A stretch of 64,000 bases of DNA from the NCBI RefSeq assembly GCF_000234665.1, contig NC_018333.1, positions 557,001-621,000 of the forward strand, written 5' to 3'. Shown piece after piece: positions 27,183-37,906 of this stretch. A model generated the notes under the pieces. It was not told where the DNA came from. It saw nothing but the letters and a program-made list of their open reading frames with translations, and made no database searches. Each line of letters opens with the position of its first letter. Position 1 is the first letter of the stretch. Source of the stretch: Leishmania mexicana MHOM/GT/2001/U1103. Its lineage: Eukaryota > Euglenozoa > Kinetoplastea > Trypanosomatida > Trypanosomatidae. The translations under genes were made by a program, and so were the position numbers.

Positions 27183-30100
27183 ATGAGCCTAGACGATCGA
27201 CGTATTGGGGACAGGAGAGGTTCCAAGTCGTTAGGCAGACCTTCAGGGGCTTCCGAAGACTTCAGCTCCTGCTCGATGAGCGAAGTGCTGCGGCACAGTC
27301 ATTGGAAGGCACGAAAGAATGGCTACGAGAGAGTGCAAGGGGATCCCATCAAGTACAAGAAGCTTCTTCTCGACAGCATCAAGTACATTGCTAATGAAGG
27401 CAATGCGGCTGTCCAGGAGGCTGCAATCGAGGCGCTTGTGATTGTTCTCACCGAGTGCAATGACGCGGAGCGCAGTCAGCTCGCTGAAGGAACACTTCCC
27501 ATCGTGGTGGAGAAAGGCATCACTGGACGGCCGAAAGCTGTGCAGTTGAGCCAGCAGTTTATTTTTGCGCTTGTAGAGGCGGGTAGCGGGGCGGCCGTGT
27601 TTGCTGCCCTTCTCCCTGCATTAGCGCATAAGGCACCGAAGAATAGGCTAGCTGCAGCGCAAACAGCGACGTCGCTGGTCTCCGACTACGGGGTGCAACA
27701 CTTTCCCCTCAAAGAAATTCTGAAGGCTATGCAGCCGCTGTTCAACGATGCGAACGCTCAAGTTCGGAAAGAGGCAATTGCATTGTGCTGCCAGTGCTAT
27801 CGGTACATCGGCGCTAACATCAGGGGCTTCCTCACAGACTTACGAGAGGTTCAGCTACAAGAGCTTCAGAAGCAGTTCGAGAGTCTAAAGGTGGGCGAGA
27901 GGCCCCCAAAGATGATTAAAGGCGCTGAAGGATCGAGTAGCGACGGGAAGGGCGGTAAGAACTCTCTTGCAGCGGCCAAGCCAATAGGATCTCTCACTGG
28001 TGAGGATGCCGCTGCTGTGGTTGACGATGCCGGCTTCGAGCTTCTAGAGGAGTCTCTGATTATACCGCGCCTTCCCAAAAAATTTTTCCGCGTCGCGCTA
28101 GACAAGGAGACAACGTGGCAGAGCCGCGTTGAGTACGTGAACGAGCATCTTGTGCCTCTCCTAGCTGCGCCTCGATTCCGTGCAAAGGACAACTACCACG
28201 AGCTTGCAAGCATGATGAAGGAATACCTAGTTGACCCACAGGCGCCACTGATGCTGCTTGGCTTCAAAATGGTGCAGGATTGTGCCCGCGGGCTGCGCAG
28301 CGACTTTGGGCCTCACGCCAGGCTTTTTGTTGCATCATTGCTAGGCAAAATGAAGGACAAGAAGGTGAGCGTGCAGCTCCATGTCATGAAGACGTTAGAG
28401 GACTTGATCTGCTTCAACTGCATCTCGATGGATCAGTGCAACGACGATTTTGACCAGGCGCTGCAGAGCAAGAACCCAACGCAGCGCACGGTCCTGCTGA
28501 ACTATCTCATCCGTATGGTGGACACCCTCGGCGATTGCAGCCGCTATGTCAAGCTGGGGCGTTCAATAGCGATGCTGGCGCGCGCCGTCAACGACGAGAA
28601 GGCGTCGATTCGCGATGTGGCGTATGTGCTGCTTGACAGACTTATCCGAGCCTTTGGTGAGGCTCAGTACAAGAGTATCCTGGAACACTTAGATGACAAC
28701 CAGCGTCATAACATGGCCGCCGCAGTCGCTCGCGGCGCGCCGACTGTGGGACCGCGCTCTGTCGCCTCGCGGCAGGCCTCGGACCTCTCTATCTCACAGA
28801 GCGGCGGCACTACCGGCACGACCCCATTCAACTCACCTGCCAAAAAGATACCTCGTGTTGAGGACTCGTCCGCGGCGACGGCAGTGCTGGCGCCACCGTC
28901 ACAAACGCGCATCACATCCGCACCATGCACGACGGTTGTCGCACGGCGTCTCTCTGCTTTTGCCAGGGAGGACGGTGCTGAGGGCAATACAGAACCACGC
29001 GGGACGCTGGTCCTGGAGCCACCTCGAACCTCGTCGCTGCTGCGCAAGTCTGCCCTCTCGCATGCGTCCGGCACGGAGCGGCCGTCTGTTACAGGGAGTA
29101 GTGTTGCTGCCACGCGCGGCAGCGGTGCTGAACAGAGCAGCGCCAGAACTACCGCGGACGACTCCATTGCCCTGGAGTCGCTGCTCCCGTCGAAGATGGA
29201 GTCTCTGACGATGATATTGGGGATGCTGAAGGGTAATAACGCGGTGCTTGATATGGTGCGCTCGCGCGAGTGGGCGCGGCGGCAGGAGGGCATGAGCAAG
29301 CTCTTCGTAATGGTGCAGCAGTGGACACCGGCGCAGACGACACGTGCTATGGACTGCTTAGTAGTGTATATCCGAGCACACCCCTCCTTTCGCGAGCCGA
29401 CTTTTCAAGTTTTCACCCTCATCACGCAGGTCTTCCAGGTGGCTCTGGCGAAGGCCGTGACGTTGACCATGGCAGCTGGCTACGCCATTGTGTCTGGCTT
29501 CACATCACGCCTTGCAGAGCCCAAGAACAAGCCTTTGGTGCGCGAGGTGTGCGACCTTATTGCCCGAAAACTTGGCCAGCGCTTTGTGGTGCGCCACATG
29601 TTGGACACGACAGCTATGATCAAAACACCAAAGTTGCTGCAGGAGGTGTGCGAGTACGTACGGGAGGCGGTGCAGCATCAACCAGACAGTGAGGAGGCTG
29701 GCGGAGATGCAGTGGATGCCAGAGGGGTGCTACATTTTGTGAAGACGGTGTGCTCCGACGTCAACAACGCCGGCGTGCGTCAGGAGGCGGCGTTGCTCCT
29801 CGTGGCACTGCATCGTTCACCGCAGGCGTCGGCCGCAGCGGTGGAGAGGTGCGTGGCGTCACTGCAGCCGCCGCTGCCTTCCCTGTACGAGCGAGAGCTG
29901 AACCGTTTGGAGGGCGTGGCCACGATTACTGGGTCCTTAGCGCCGACAAGAGCCTCAGTAGCTCTCCCCGCTGGTGCACCCGCCCTTGGTGCGGCTGCGC
30001 CGACGCCGCCGTCTCCTACCCAGAAGCGAGCGCGCGCGGTGAGCCAGTCATCTGGGCCCGGCACGCGCGCGAGTGTCCTGGCACAGTCGTCACCGAGCTG

Positions 30101-33047
30101 CCCATCAGTGCACCGACGCTCGCTTAGTGACGCTGAGGTACCTCCAGACTTTCACTATCGCACGTCCTCTTCTGGCGGCACAGGGGTGGCAGTACGCCTT
30201 ACCAACGGGCGTACCAGCTCGAGGCCATTGCCAAGCAACAGCTGCTCTGTCAGCGCGGCGCCGCCAGGAGGTCTCCGCCCCATCCTGTACGAGATCACCT
30301 CCGGCGAGGACTGGCGTGATCGACTGAATGGTGTCCGACGCGCCGAAGCGTTTGTGGCAGAAGCACCGCGACCGCTTCCAGGCCACTGCGCCGCCGCGCT
30401 GCTCAAGGCTCTGCAAGGTCGCTTCGAGGAGGCCAACAAGAACATCATCGTGGATGTGCTGCGCTTTATTCCCGTAGTAGTCAATGCCGCCGGGCCAGAG
30501 GAGTGTCGTGCCGCGCTGCGGCAGCTGACCCCCGGCGTGCTGGCAATGCTAGGAGACCAGAAGGCTGCCTTGCGTGAAGAGGCGCGCAATGTGGCGTTCT
30601 TCGCCATGAACGTTGTGGGCCTCGAATCTCTCCTACCACTACTACAGCGGCCGTTGTCATCGGACTCAAACTTGTGTCGGCAGAACGTTCTGGAGATGAT
30701 GGTGAGTGGATTCGAGCAGCTCCCGGCGGATGCGACGCTGCCGCGCGTCGGAATGCAGCTGCTCACGCCGGCTGTGATAGCCTCCATTATGGACCGCCTG
30801 CTTGACGTCCGTCTGGTCGCGGAGCGGGTGCTGGGCTGGATGTTAGGCGTTGTCGGTGAAGATGCAGTCATGCATAGCGTGCAGCAGCTCAAGCAAGCGG
30901 AACAGCAGGCGGTGATGCCGGCAGTGGAGCGCCAGATTGAGCAACGGCGACGCCAAGCGCAAGAGGGGCGGCCAGAGGGCCAGCAGGATCAGCTGCCGTC
31001 AACCGCGAAGACTGTTCAGCCTTTCTCCACAGTCACAAACAGCCTTTTTGACAACGAAGAGAGTCGCCGCACGACACCGCGACGGGCTATGCCGCGGGCA
31101 AGCAGCCCTGCCACCCCACGCGTGGCCAACGGCGGCTCCACGACACCGCGTCGCCTGTCAGCTGCTCACATCCCATGCGATGCGCGTTCAGCTATCAACA
31201 CCATGCGACAGAACGGTAACCGTGCCGGCACACCGATACTGGAACTTGCGCCGAAAACTCGACTAGTGCAGAAGGAGGCTGCAAGTATCACAGCGGCGCC
31301 GTCATCACCGCCGCCGTCGGCACCCTCGACCGCTGCGTGTGAAGGCGGAGAAGCGACGCCAATGCCGTCATCCTCCAATGGGCCGGCCGCTGGAACCTCG
31401 GCGCACCCTAGTCGTCCGTCTGCCGTGTCGAAGGCGACCGTGCCAACAAAGGTGTCGCCGCCGTCGAACACGTTGCGGACCCCGACCACGTCCACCGACA
31501 TCTCGCCCTTCGCCGACGACAACGAGGGACTGTACACAATACGTGAGATCCTTGTCGGGCTGCGGTCGGCCACCTCCGACGTTGCACTGGCGATGTGCAA
31601 AGAATTTTGCCGCCACCTACACTCCGGCGTCGACTGCGGCACTCCTGAGATGGCCCAGGTGATGGTGGAGCGTTTGTACGAGAACACGCAGAGCTTTGAC
31701 AGTGACTTGGCTCAAGCGTTGATCGAGTGCCTGGCCGCAATGTTCGTGACCCCGCGCTGCGCGATGCGCTTTCATAGTCAGCTGCTGTTTCGCATGATGG
31801 GTGCCTTTTTTGACTGCCTGCTGTCGGAGAAGTTCTCGCTGCACGAGCTGGTCATCAAGGCCTTGAACGTTGCGACACTGAAACTGCTGGAGGGTTGCCC
31901 GGCTAACGACGTGTTCACCGCGCTGCTGTCCCGACTGACCACCTACTCCACCATCTACCTTTCCACTGGCCAGAAGGCCGATCTGAAGTTCATTCAGGTG
32001 ACAGTGAAATGCGTGATGAGAGTAGACTTGATCAAGGTGAGCGCTGAGACCATCATTCTATGCTGCCACAGGTACTTGCTGCAGCACCCGCCAAGTGCGT
32101 TTCGAAGCTTGGACGACTTGCCGATCCGGACGGTGAAGACAGTCTTACAGACAACGACAAAGCGGCTCGGGGTATCGCTCCTGGCCACAGCCGAGACGCT
32201 GGTAGGGCCGCAGAATCTCGTCACGCACTTTATTCGCGCCTGCCTCGAGTTGCGCAACAAGACCGCAAAGGAAAGAGGGCAGAATGAGGAGCAGGCGATC
32301 GAGGAGAGCCGACACGAACAGCGAGCGAGCCAGTCGCCGGCCCCTCTTCCCGCAAAAGAAAAGACCTGCTCCCCGCGAACGCCGCCGAACAATATCGCTG
32401 CTTCCACTAGTGTTACTAGTACTGCCGCTGCCACTGCCTCGGTCACTCCAAGCAAAAGCACTGTCACGCCGTCGCGGCGAAAGAAGCGCGTGAGTCACCA
32501 CGCTGACCCCAACGAAACTCCGGCATCCTTCCTCAACACAACGACAGTGGCCACTCCTGGCGCCCCGTGTGACGGCTCTTTTTCGCCGTCCGCACCGGCG
32601 TGTTCGGTGCGCGCCCCCCTGAAAGCGCATTCAGAGCTACCGGCTGCCGGTGCCGCCGGTCAGGGTGCACCAGAAAGCGCTACAGCACAGTCGTCCATAG
32701 TAGTTACTCCGTCCAAGGTGACGCCGCAGGGTGTGCTAAACGGGCCCGCATCTTCCAGTCAAGCAGATGCGCCGGCAGCGTCCCCGAGAGACGTCAAGAA
32801 GGACCTGACGGAGATCTTTGCCCACATCCGCAACCACGTCACTTCGAGCAGCGGAATCGATGAGCTCTACTCCTTCCTGAAGGATGTACCACCGAGCACT
32901 CATGAGGAAGCATTTCGCGTGCATTTCAATCGCTGCTCGGAGGCATTCCGGCTGTACATCAAGCGAAAGCTTGAGCGCAAGGTTGAGGAGGACACCGCCA
33001 AGCCTACGAGCTTCCAGCTGCCGGCAGTGATCCAGCATCTGTCATAG
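27183..33047 (+). CDS. XMAP215/Dis1-family (CKAP5/ch-TOG) microtubule polymerase, multi-TOG (1,954 aa)
   Basis: Several TOG-type HEAT arrays are visible. TOG1 (about 30-230) has HSHWKARKNGYERV, the family's first-TOG motif. TOG2 (about 295-510) has TTWQSRVEYVNEHLVPLL and KDKKVSVQLHVMKTLEDL. TOG3 (about 655-860) has SREWARRQEGMSKLFVMV. TOG4 (about 1030-1250) has SGEDWRDRLNGVRRAEAF. Ser/Pro/Thr-rich basic linkers separate them (about 590-650, 990-1030, 1265-1440). A helical C-terminal domain (about 1445-1690) and a last conserved module (about 1871-1935, GIDELYSFLKDVP and FRLYIKRKLE) match the C-terminal part of CKAP5. This family binds tubulin dimers and speeds plus-end growth in spindles, cytoplasm and flagella. 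Length fits the family (about 2,000). The first ~1 kb is less GC-biased than the rest. Confidence 0.92.
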   Translation: MSLDDRRIGDRRGSKSLGRPSGASEDFSSCSMSEVLRHSHWKARKNGYERVQGDPIKYKKLLLDSIKYIANEGNAAVQEAAIEALVIVLTECNDAERSQLAEGTLPIVVEKGITGRPKAVQLSQQFIFALVEAGSGAAVFAALLPALAHKAPKNRLAAAQTATSLVSDYGVQHFPLKEILKAMQPLFNDANAQVRKEAIALCCQCYRYIGANIRGFLTDLREVQLQELQKQFESLKVGERPPKMIKGAEGSSSDGKGGKNSLAAAKPIGSLTGEDAAAVVDDAGFELLEESLIIPRLPKKFFRVALDKETTWQSRVEYVNEHLVPLLAAPRFRAKDNYHELASMMKEYLVDPQAPLMLLGFKMVQDCARGLRSDFGPHARLFVASLLGKMKDKKVSVQLHVMKTLEDLICFNCISMDQCNDDFDQALQSKNPTQRTVLLNYLIRMVDTLGDCSRYVKLGRSIAMLARAVNDEKASIRDVAYVLLDRLIRAFGEAQYKSILEHLDDNQRHNMAAAVARGAPTVGPRSVASRQASDLSISQSGGTTGTTPFNSPAKKIPRVEDSSAATAVLAPPSQTRITSAPCTTVVARRLSAFAREDGAEGNTEPRGTLVLEPPRTSSLLRKSALSHASGTERPSVTGSSVAATRGSGAEQSSARTTADDSIALESLLPSKMESLTMILGMLKGNNAVLDMVRSREWARRQEGMSKLFVMVQQWTPAQTTRAMDCLVVYIRAHPSFREPTFQVFTLITQVFQVALAKAVTLTMAAGYAIVSGFTSRLAEPKNKPLVREVCDLIARKLGQRFVVRHMLDTTAMIKTPKLLQEVCEYVREAVQHQPDSEEAGGDAVDARGVLHFVKTVCSDVNNAGVRQEAALLLVALHRSPQASAAAVERCVASLQPPLPSLYERELNRLEGVATITGSLAPTRASVALPAGAPALGAAAPTPPSPTQKRARAVSQSSGPGTRASVLAQSSPSCPSVHRRSLSDAEVPPDFHYRTSSSGGTGVAVRLTNGRTSSRPLPSNSCSVSAAPPGGLRPILYEITSGEDWRDRLNGVRRAEAFVAEAPRPLPGHCAAALLKALQGRFEEANKNIIVDVLRFIPVVVNAAGPEECRAALRQLTPGVLAMLGDQKAALREEARNVAFFAMNVVGLESLLPLLQRPLSSDSNLCRQNVLEMMVSGFEQLPADATLPRVGMQLLTPAVIASIMDRLLDVRLVAERVLGWMLGVVGEDAVMHSVQQLKQAEQQAVMPAVERQIEQRRRQAQEGRPEGQQDQLPSTAKTVQPFSTVTNSLFDNEESRRTTPRRAMPRASSPATPRVANGGSTTPRRLSAAHIPCDARSAINTMRQNGNRAGTPILELAPKTRLVQKEAASITAAPSSPPPSAPSTAACEGGEATPMPSSSNGPAAGTSAHPSRPSAVSKATVPTKVSPPSNTLRTPTTSTDISPFADDNEGLYTIREILVGLRSATSDVALAMCKEFCRHLHSGVDCGTPEMAQVMVERLYENTQSFDSDLAQALIECLAAMFVTPRCAMRFHSQLLFRMMGAFFDCLLSEKFSLHELVIKALNVATLKLLEGCPANDVFTALLSRLTTYSTIYLSTGQKADLKFIQVTVKCVMRVDLIKVSAETIILCCHRYLLQHPPSAFRSLDDLPIRTVKTVLQTTTKRLGVSLLATAETLVGPQNLVTHFIRACLELRNKTAKERGQNEEQAIEESRHEQRASQSPAPLPAKEKTCSPRTPPNNIAASTSVTSTAAATASVTPSKSTVTPSRRKKRVSHHADPNETPASFLNTTTVATPGAPCDGSFSPSAPACSVRAPLKAHSELPAAGAAGQGAPESATAQSSIVVTPSKVTPQGVLNGPASSSQADAPAASPRDVKKDLTEIFAHIRNHVTSSSGIDELYSFLKDVPPSTHEEAFRVHFNRCSEAFRLYIKRKLERKVEEDTAKPTSFQLPAVIQHLS

Positions 33048-33324
33048 TTCCTTTCATTTGTTGCTCTCTCCAGCATCCTCGCCTTCTCTTCTGCTTTTAG
33101 ACTGGCATAAGCTTTTGTGCCGGCTGCCGCGCTCCGTGGTAGGTGCAGCGTGGCTGCGCACTACGCTACAGGTTCCTCCTCCGTTCTTGCGCGCATGCGT
33201 GCCTCTGCTCCTTACGCCCCCTTCCCCTGCCTGCGCCATTCTGGCCTCGCTGTCACTACACCTCTTTGCCCTCCCGCGAAATCGGTGCACTCTGCATCCG
33301 CTCTTGCAGTTTCTTTTTCTTTTC
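33048..33324. other. 3' flank of the TOG gene
   Basis: Pyrimidine-rich sequence with no gene, lying between the TOG stop codon and the SIDER copy. The retroposon therefore probably sits in this gene's 3' UTR. Confidence 0.55.
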
Positions 33325-33928
33325 CTCTTCACTGGCCCCGATGACGGGACACACACCTCGGCGCACCGTATCCTCAGGGTCCAGTGCACACCCATTCTGT
33401 GTGTGTGTGGGGGGGGAGGAGCCAGGCAAGCCCCCCTATCCCTGCCAATGCCGAGCCGCTTCTGGTGGTGACATGGCCAAGTACCTATGGCGTAGGGAGG
33501 TAAGGGCGATGCGTCGCTGCTGATGCTGGAGGCCATGTCCTGGATGACGTTGCGTTGGAGCGGCCTGCGATAGTGGACACGTCTGCACCACCCAGGTGAT
33601 GGGCAGAGTGTCACCGTGACTTGAGCGTACCTCACTCCGCCCTCCCACTGGCCTACAGGTGTGGGGAGCCTGCGCCACGTGGAGGGGGATGCGCCAGGGG
33701 TGGCGGCCGGCATGATGTGAGCGGCTGTGAGGCGACCTGTGGGGTGAGAGACGGTTAGAGCTCGATGTGGGGGCCGTATGCAGACGACTAACTCGGCGCA
33801 TAGCTCTAGCGCATGCGTGTAAGGCTGCTCCACACGGTGCGACGGACCTGTGACAGGACCGGGGGATCGAGTGGAGTGTGGCGCATGCTCTGTGGTGGAG
33901 AACGGACAGGCTGAAAACGAAAAAAAAG
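33325..33928 (+). mobile_element. SIDER2-like retroposon, copy 1 (with 3' A-rich end)
   Basis: Bases 33325-33874 are almost identical to 53464-54016: I see one substitution (C/T near 33361) and a length change in the GT/G run near 33400-33417. After 33874 this copy continues with GAGTGTGGCGCATGCT and ends near an A-rich run (about 33917-33928). That tail is shared with the diverged copy near 6620-6655 but is missing at 54 kb. The ~550-600 bp size, lack of coding capacity, A-rich 3' end and position just after a gene fit the Leishmania SIDER2 family. I could not compare it with the family consensus or its 79-bp signature, so the subfamily is inferred. Confidence 0.7.
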
Positions 33929-35693
33929 GATGTATACGTGGAAGCACAGAAAGGACTCTTTACAGGGTCGCTGTCAGCACGGGATCTAGAATGCATCGTT
34001 CTGCACACACGCACACACATATATATCTATACATATATCTCATATATATATATATATTTGTATACATCTCTCTCTCTTCGCGTTGCGTATGGTGTATGCC
34101 CCGCCTCTTCTTCCCACCATCACACAACAAAGGATTCATCGCTGCGCTCTCTTTTTTTGGTCGCGATTTCCTCTTCCGACGGTTAGGCTGCCCTGCGTCT
34201 GTTTTTTGTTTTCCTGCGCTGGGTGCCGCGTTGAGCCTACAGCGAAAGCCCCCCCTCCTCCTCCTCCTCTGCGCCTTCCGCTCATCTGGAGAGACACACT
34301 GGGTGTCCATTCACAGCCACGCGTCGGTGTGCTTCACGCCCGCCGACGCATCCCCCTCCCCCTCCCACCTTTTTTTCTTCTACGTTACTCTCTTCGTTTT
34401 CTGTTCTTTTGGTGTGGTGAGGTTGGCGAGTGGGGTGTGTGGGGGGGGGAGTGGCGCAGAAGAGGGGTGGGTGAGGGATTTGTGCTTGTGGGTCTGAGTC
34501 CAGTTGCGCAGATCATGTACACAGGAAAAGGGATGGCGTGCGTTTTTCTCCGTTTCCAGTCTCCGCTCTCCGGGGTGTGATCCCGGCCATAGCTGCGCTT
34601 TTTCTCGCTTGGGTGGTTGTGGCGGTCCGCCAATTTTTGGGCGTCACCATTGCAACGACGGTGTTCGTGTGTGCGCGTTGGCGAGGCCCGCATTAGAGTA
34701 CCAGGTGATGTCTCCCTCTCTATCCCTTTTTTTGTCTCACCTGAAATCGATGCGTCACTCAGAGAGAGGGACGGAGGTGAGCACACAGATGCGCATGCGT
34801 GTGCATGAGTCTTTTTTTGTTGGAGAAGGGAAGCAAGATGGCGCGTGCGGTGCACGTCGGGTATCGTCAAACGTGATGAAACGGGTGTTTTCTCTTGTAC
34901 GTTTTTTTAGTCCTCGGCCTCCCCTGTGCAGAGATTCGCCCGCATCAGCACACATGCCTGCACGAAGAGAGAGAGGAGAGCGCGCGCGCACCACGATTTC
35001 TCTCCCTTCCTCTACTTGGTTCCGTGCTGGAGAGTTTTTCAGCTCTTCGTTTTTGGTTTGGCTTTGTGTGCTCGTTTTTGTACAGCGTCTTGTCGCTCCC
35101 TTTTTCTTATCGCCGTCCCGTACACACACACACACACACGCGGGTGATTTCCTCACGTAGAGAAGAGAGAGAAAGCGTATCCATCTCCCTCCTCCCTTTC
35201 TCTCTCTTCTGTGGGTGTGGGGGTGGGCATTGGGTGCAACGCCGCGGCTCCGCCATGTGCACGCGTGACCGAAACGTGTGCGTGCGTGCTTGTGTGCATG
35301 GGCTGCAACTGATGCCTGCACTTGCTGTAATATTGTGCAGATCGTTGATGGGCAGCACAGGGAGGGGGTCGCCTTCAGAGGCTGGAAAAGGCAGGCAGTC
35401 GACCTGTTTTTGTAAGCAGGACAAAAACGTCCTGTCATCGCAGTTTTCGCTGGCTGTCCTTCCATGCCACCGCGAGGTGCAGCCACCACTTACAATCCTG
35501 TTCTATCCCTTTTTGCCTTTACTCTACCGCCGCTCGTTTCCCTGTCCTTGTGCCTGCAACACGCGCGCCGGAACCGACATCTTTCACCTCTCCTCCTTCA
35601 CCTCTCCACCCTCCTCCTCCCCAACAACTGCAACAACAAACAAGCAAACCTACACGCGCTCATGTGAGTGCGTTGACTCTTCCTCGCACCACA
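33929..35693. other. Intergenic region with TA microsatellite
   Basis: No convincing gene. A CA then TA run lies at about 34002-34058. T-runs and GT/CA runs (for example 35121-35140) are frequent, and short open frames here are built on them. Confidence 0.5.
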
Positions 35694-35942
35694 ATGGGCA
35701 CCGTCGCACAAACCAACACGTATCCAGGTAATTTCTTCCCTCTTGAGTGGTGCTACGGCTGCCTCGTCATCATTGTACGCATGGGCAAGTACTGGATATG
35801 CATCATGTGCACCATCACCGCGCCGCTTCTGGTGGTGGTGGTGTCTGGGGTGGCAAAGCGCGACGATGCAGAGCGAGAGTGCTGTGTGAAGGGCTGTAAC
35901 GCACTCACCCACGCAAACACACTCATACACGAATGCCATTGA
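35694..35942 (+). CDS. Possible small Cys-rich membrane protein (82 aa)
   Basis: This short ORF stands out in a ~4.9-kb gap because its third positions are GC-rich in the way of the neighbouring genes (runs such as GGC TGC CTC GTC ATC and ATC ATG TGC ACC ATC ACC). It begins MGTVAQTNTYPG, which has a Gly2 compatible with N-myristoylation. Residues 18-51 then form a hydrophobic segment with several Cys (WCYGCLVIIVRMGKY, ICIMCTITAPLLVVVV), and the tail is short and Cys/His-containing (ECCVKGC). An AG-rich leader with pyrimidines precedes the ATG. I do not recognise the family; it could be a small lineage-specific membrane protein or a chance ORF. Confidence 0.45.
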   Translation: MGTVAQTNTYPGNFFPLEWCYGCLVIIVRMGKYWICIMCTITAPLLVVVVSGVAKRDDAERECCVKGCNALTHANTLIHECH

Positions 35943-36852
35943 GGCCCATGCTTCAACGACGGCAGTGTGGAGCAGCACCAACGTGAGATGGTCCATGTTC
36001 AGGAGAGAGAAGCGCGCGGGGCTAGGTGCGTCACCCCTCCTCCCTCTCTCGCAGATTGCATACCTACCCGTTCGAGGTTGAGAGGCGCCCGCGGAGAAAC
36101 AAAGAAACCCGATGGCGACATCTCAGCTCACACCCCGGCGGCTGCGCATCGGCTTTCTCTTTCCCCGCCTGTTGCTTATCAGAGATGCCCTGTTGCGCCT
36201 TTCCTTTTGTTTTATCGGCTCTCCCGTCTCTCTTGCGTCCTCCCGTTCCCCATTGCGTATGCGTTCGCCCTGCCACTTCTCTCCTTACAGCCATGGCGGT
36301 GGGTTGACGGACGCGTGCAGGTGTCCGTCTGTGGAGGTCTGTGCACAGGCTGCGAGGTGGATTCCTCGCTACGGGGAGGAGAGGGGCAAGGGAGAAGGCT
36401 ATCGCAAATGCCCAGGGGGTGTGGAGCTTCGGAAACCCTCAGAAAATGAGAAGCAACATCGAAAGGGAAGGGAGAGGGGGATCTGATCCTGTGGTTTATC
36501 CAGACCCCTTCTTCTCTCCCTCAACCCCTTTTGACACCGAGTCATCCTCACCGACCCCCGTGTCTCCCCCTCCCCCATAAAGAAAAGTCTGTAGCCAGCG
36601 CGTTTCGCCGCATCACACCCGTCACATCACCTCGCTGCTATTCTCGCTTTTCCTTTCTTGTTTTTTTTTTACGGTGAGGGGTGGGTGGGCGGTCGCGGGC
36701 CGGAGAGCAACAGTGCGTAGAGCAGTGCTCGCTCTTCTTCCGCCACCCCACTATATATATATGTACGTGAATATATTCTTTTTTTTTGGTTTCTGTGTTG
36801 CGCCTCTGCTGTCCTTTGTTTGTGCGCTGTTGTTTCTTTTTGGTTACGTTGC

Positions 36853-36907
36853 CGTTGCTGAGCAACGACGGTGGCATTCAGGTGGCACTGTTTTTATAAC
36901 GTGCCAC
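36853..36907 (+). other. Two tandem perfect inverted repeats (potential stem-loops)
   Basis: First stem: CGTTGC (36853-36858), loop TGA, GCAACG (36862-36867). Second stem: GTGGCAC (36882-36888), 12-base loop, GTGCCAC (36901-36907). Both are perfect and lie 14 bases apart in a non-coding stretch. They could be a structured RNA element or chance. Confidence 0.35.
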
Positions 36908-37479
36908 AGCGCACCGGCGTTGTGATGGAGTATAAATTATATTTTTTCCTATGCAATCCTTGTCGTATTTTTGTTGCCATTGCGCGACTTTCCTGTTGCG
37001 TTTTTGGTTTCCTCTCCGCGTTGAGCGGAGATCACGTATCCTTCCCGGGCGTGTGCTTGCGTGTACGCATGTGGGCTGTTTCTGACGGTTGCTTGCTTGC
37101 CTGCTTGCTGGTCTTCTCCATGTTTTCATGACTTCGACTTCTTTCGAACACATATGCGCATGCTTATACATGGATATTGCCATCGCCTGCTTTCTTTTTC
37201 TTTTTTTGTCTTTCTCTTCCACTTTGGTGGGTCTATTTCCTCAGATCACTCGATAAACTAGCGGCACTAGAGGGCCCAGCAGCGCACCATACGCTCCCGG
37301 GGTGCGCACAATTTTCAGCCAACCCTGCTTCTTCCCTTCCCCATCTTGCAGCGGTGTATCTGCTGCTAGCGCTTTTTCTATCTTTGCTTCCTTTGCGGGC
37401 AATGCGTATCGAGGCTACTGCTCTCATTCTTTGAAACCAGAACAAAAAACAACGAATAACAATGCGCTCCTTCAGCTCC

Positions 37480-37553
37480 CCCTCAACTGCATCTTCTCCT
37501 TGCTCCCCCATTCTTTTTTTCGCTAAAACTTTTTGTGTTTGGCACACCTTCAG
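37480..37553 (+). promoter_or_regulatory. Candidate trans-splice acceptor for IFT46
   Basis: A C/T-rich region including a run of T ends in ccttcag with AG at 37552-37553, about 350 bases before the ATG at 37907. Another candidate AG is at 37245-37246 after a strong T/C tract. The site actually used cannot be told. Confidence 0.35.
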
Positions 37554-37906
37554 TTTCGAATCTTTTCCAGGTACACGTGCGCCACCCCCTCCTCTTCCCA
37601 GACGCATTTTACGCCTGCACGTATAAGCAGTCATCGTCGGCGCTGACACACACACCCACACACACACGTCTCCACAGACACATTCGTGCAGGTTCAGTGA
37701 AGGGTGTTTGGCGCAGACCCAGGCAAGCGTACACGTGGCCATTGTAGACTCATCCTGCCACGCTGCCTCTCCCTTCATGTTTTTGAAGTTCATGCCCGGG
37801 TAGAGGGCTCTCGGGACATCTTTGCTACACAGCTTCGCTCGTGCTCATTTCGTCGGCGTATCAAACGGTTACAACACGCGCTCGAGAAGAGAAACAGAGG
37901 TAAAGT

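Larger units (their letters stand above)
35943..37906. other. Intergenic region with two adjacent RNA-type hairpins
   Basis: No supported gene. T-runs, a short TA run (about 36750-36775), paired inverted repeats at 36853-36907, and strong pyrimidine tracts near 37185-37246 and 37480-37553 before the IFT46 gene. Confidence 0.5.

Noticed and set aside
33054..33947. Minus-strand ORF of 297 codons
   Set aside because: It overlays SIDER copy 1; its near-twin overlays copy 2. The similarity between them is retroposon similarity, not a protein family, and the strand is opposite to all genes.
34895..35731. + strand ORF of 278 codons
   Set aside because: Simple-sequence translation (CA repeat, Ser/Cys/Pro-rich) with no recognisable domain; it overlaps in another frame the better-supported small ORF at 35694.
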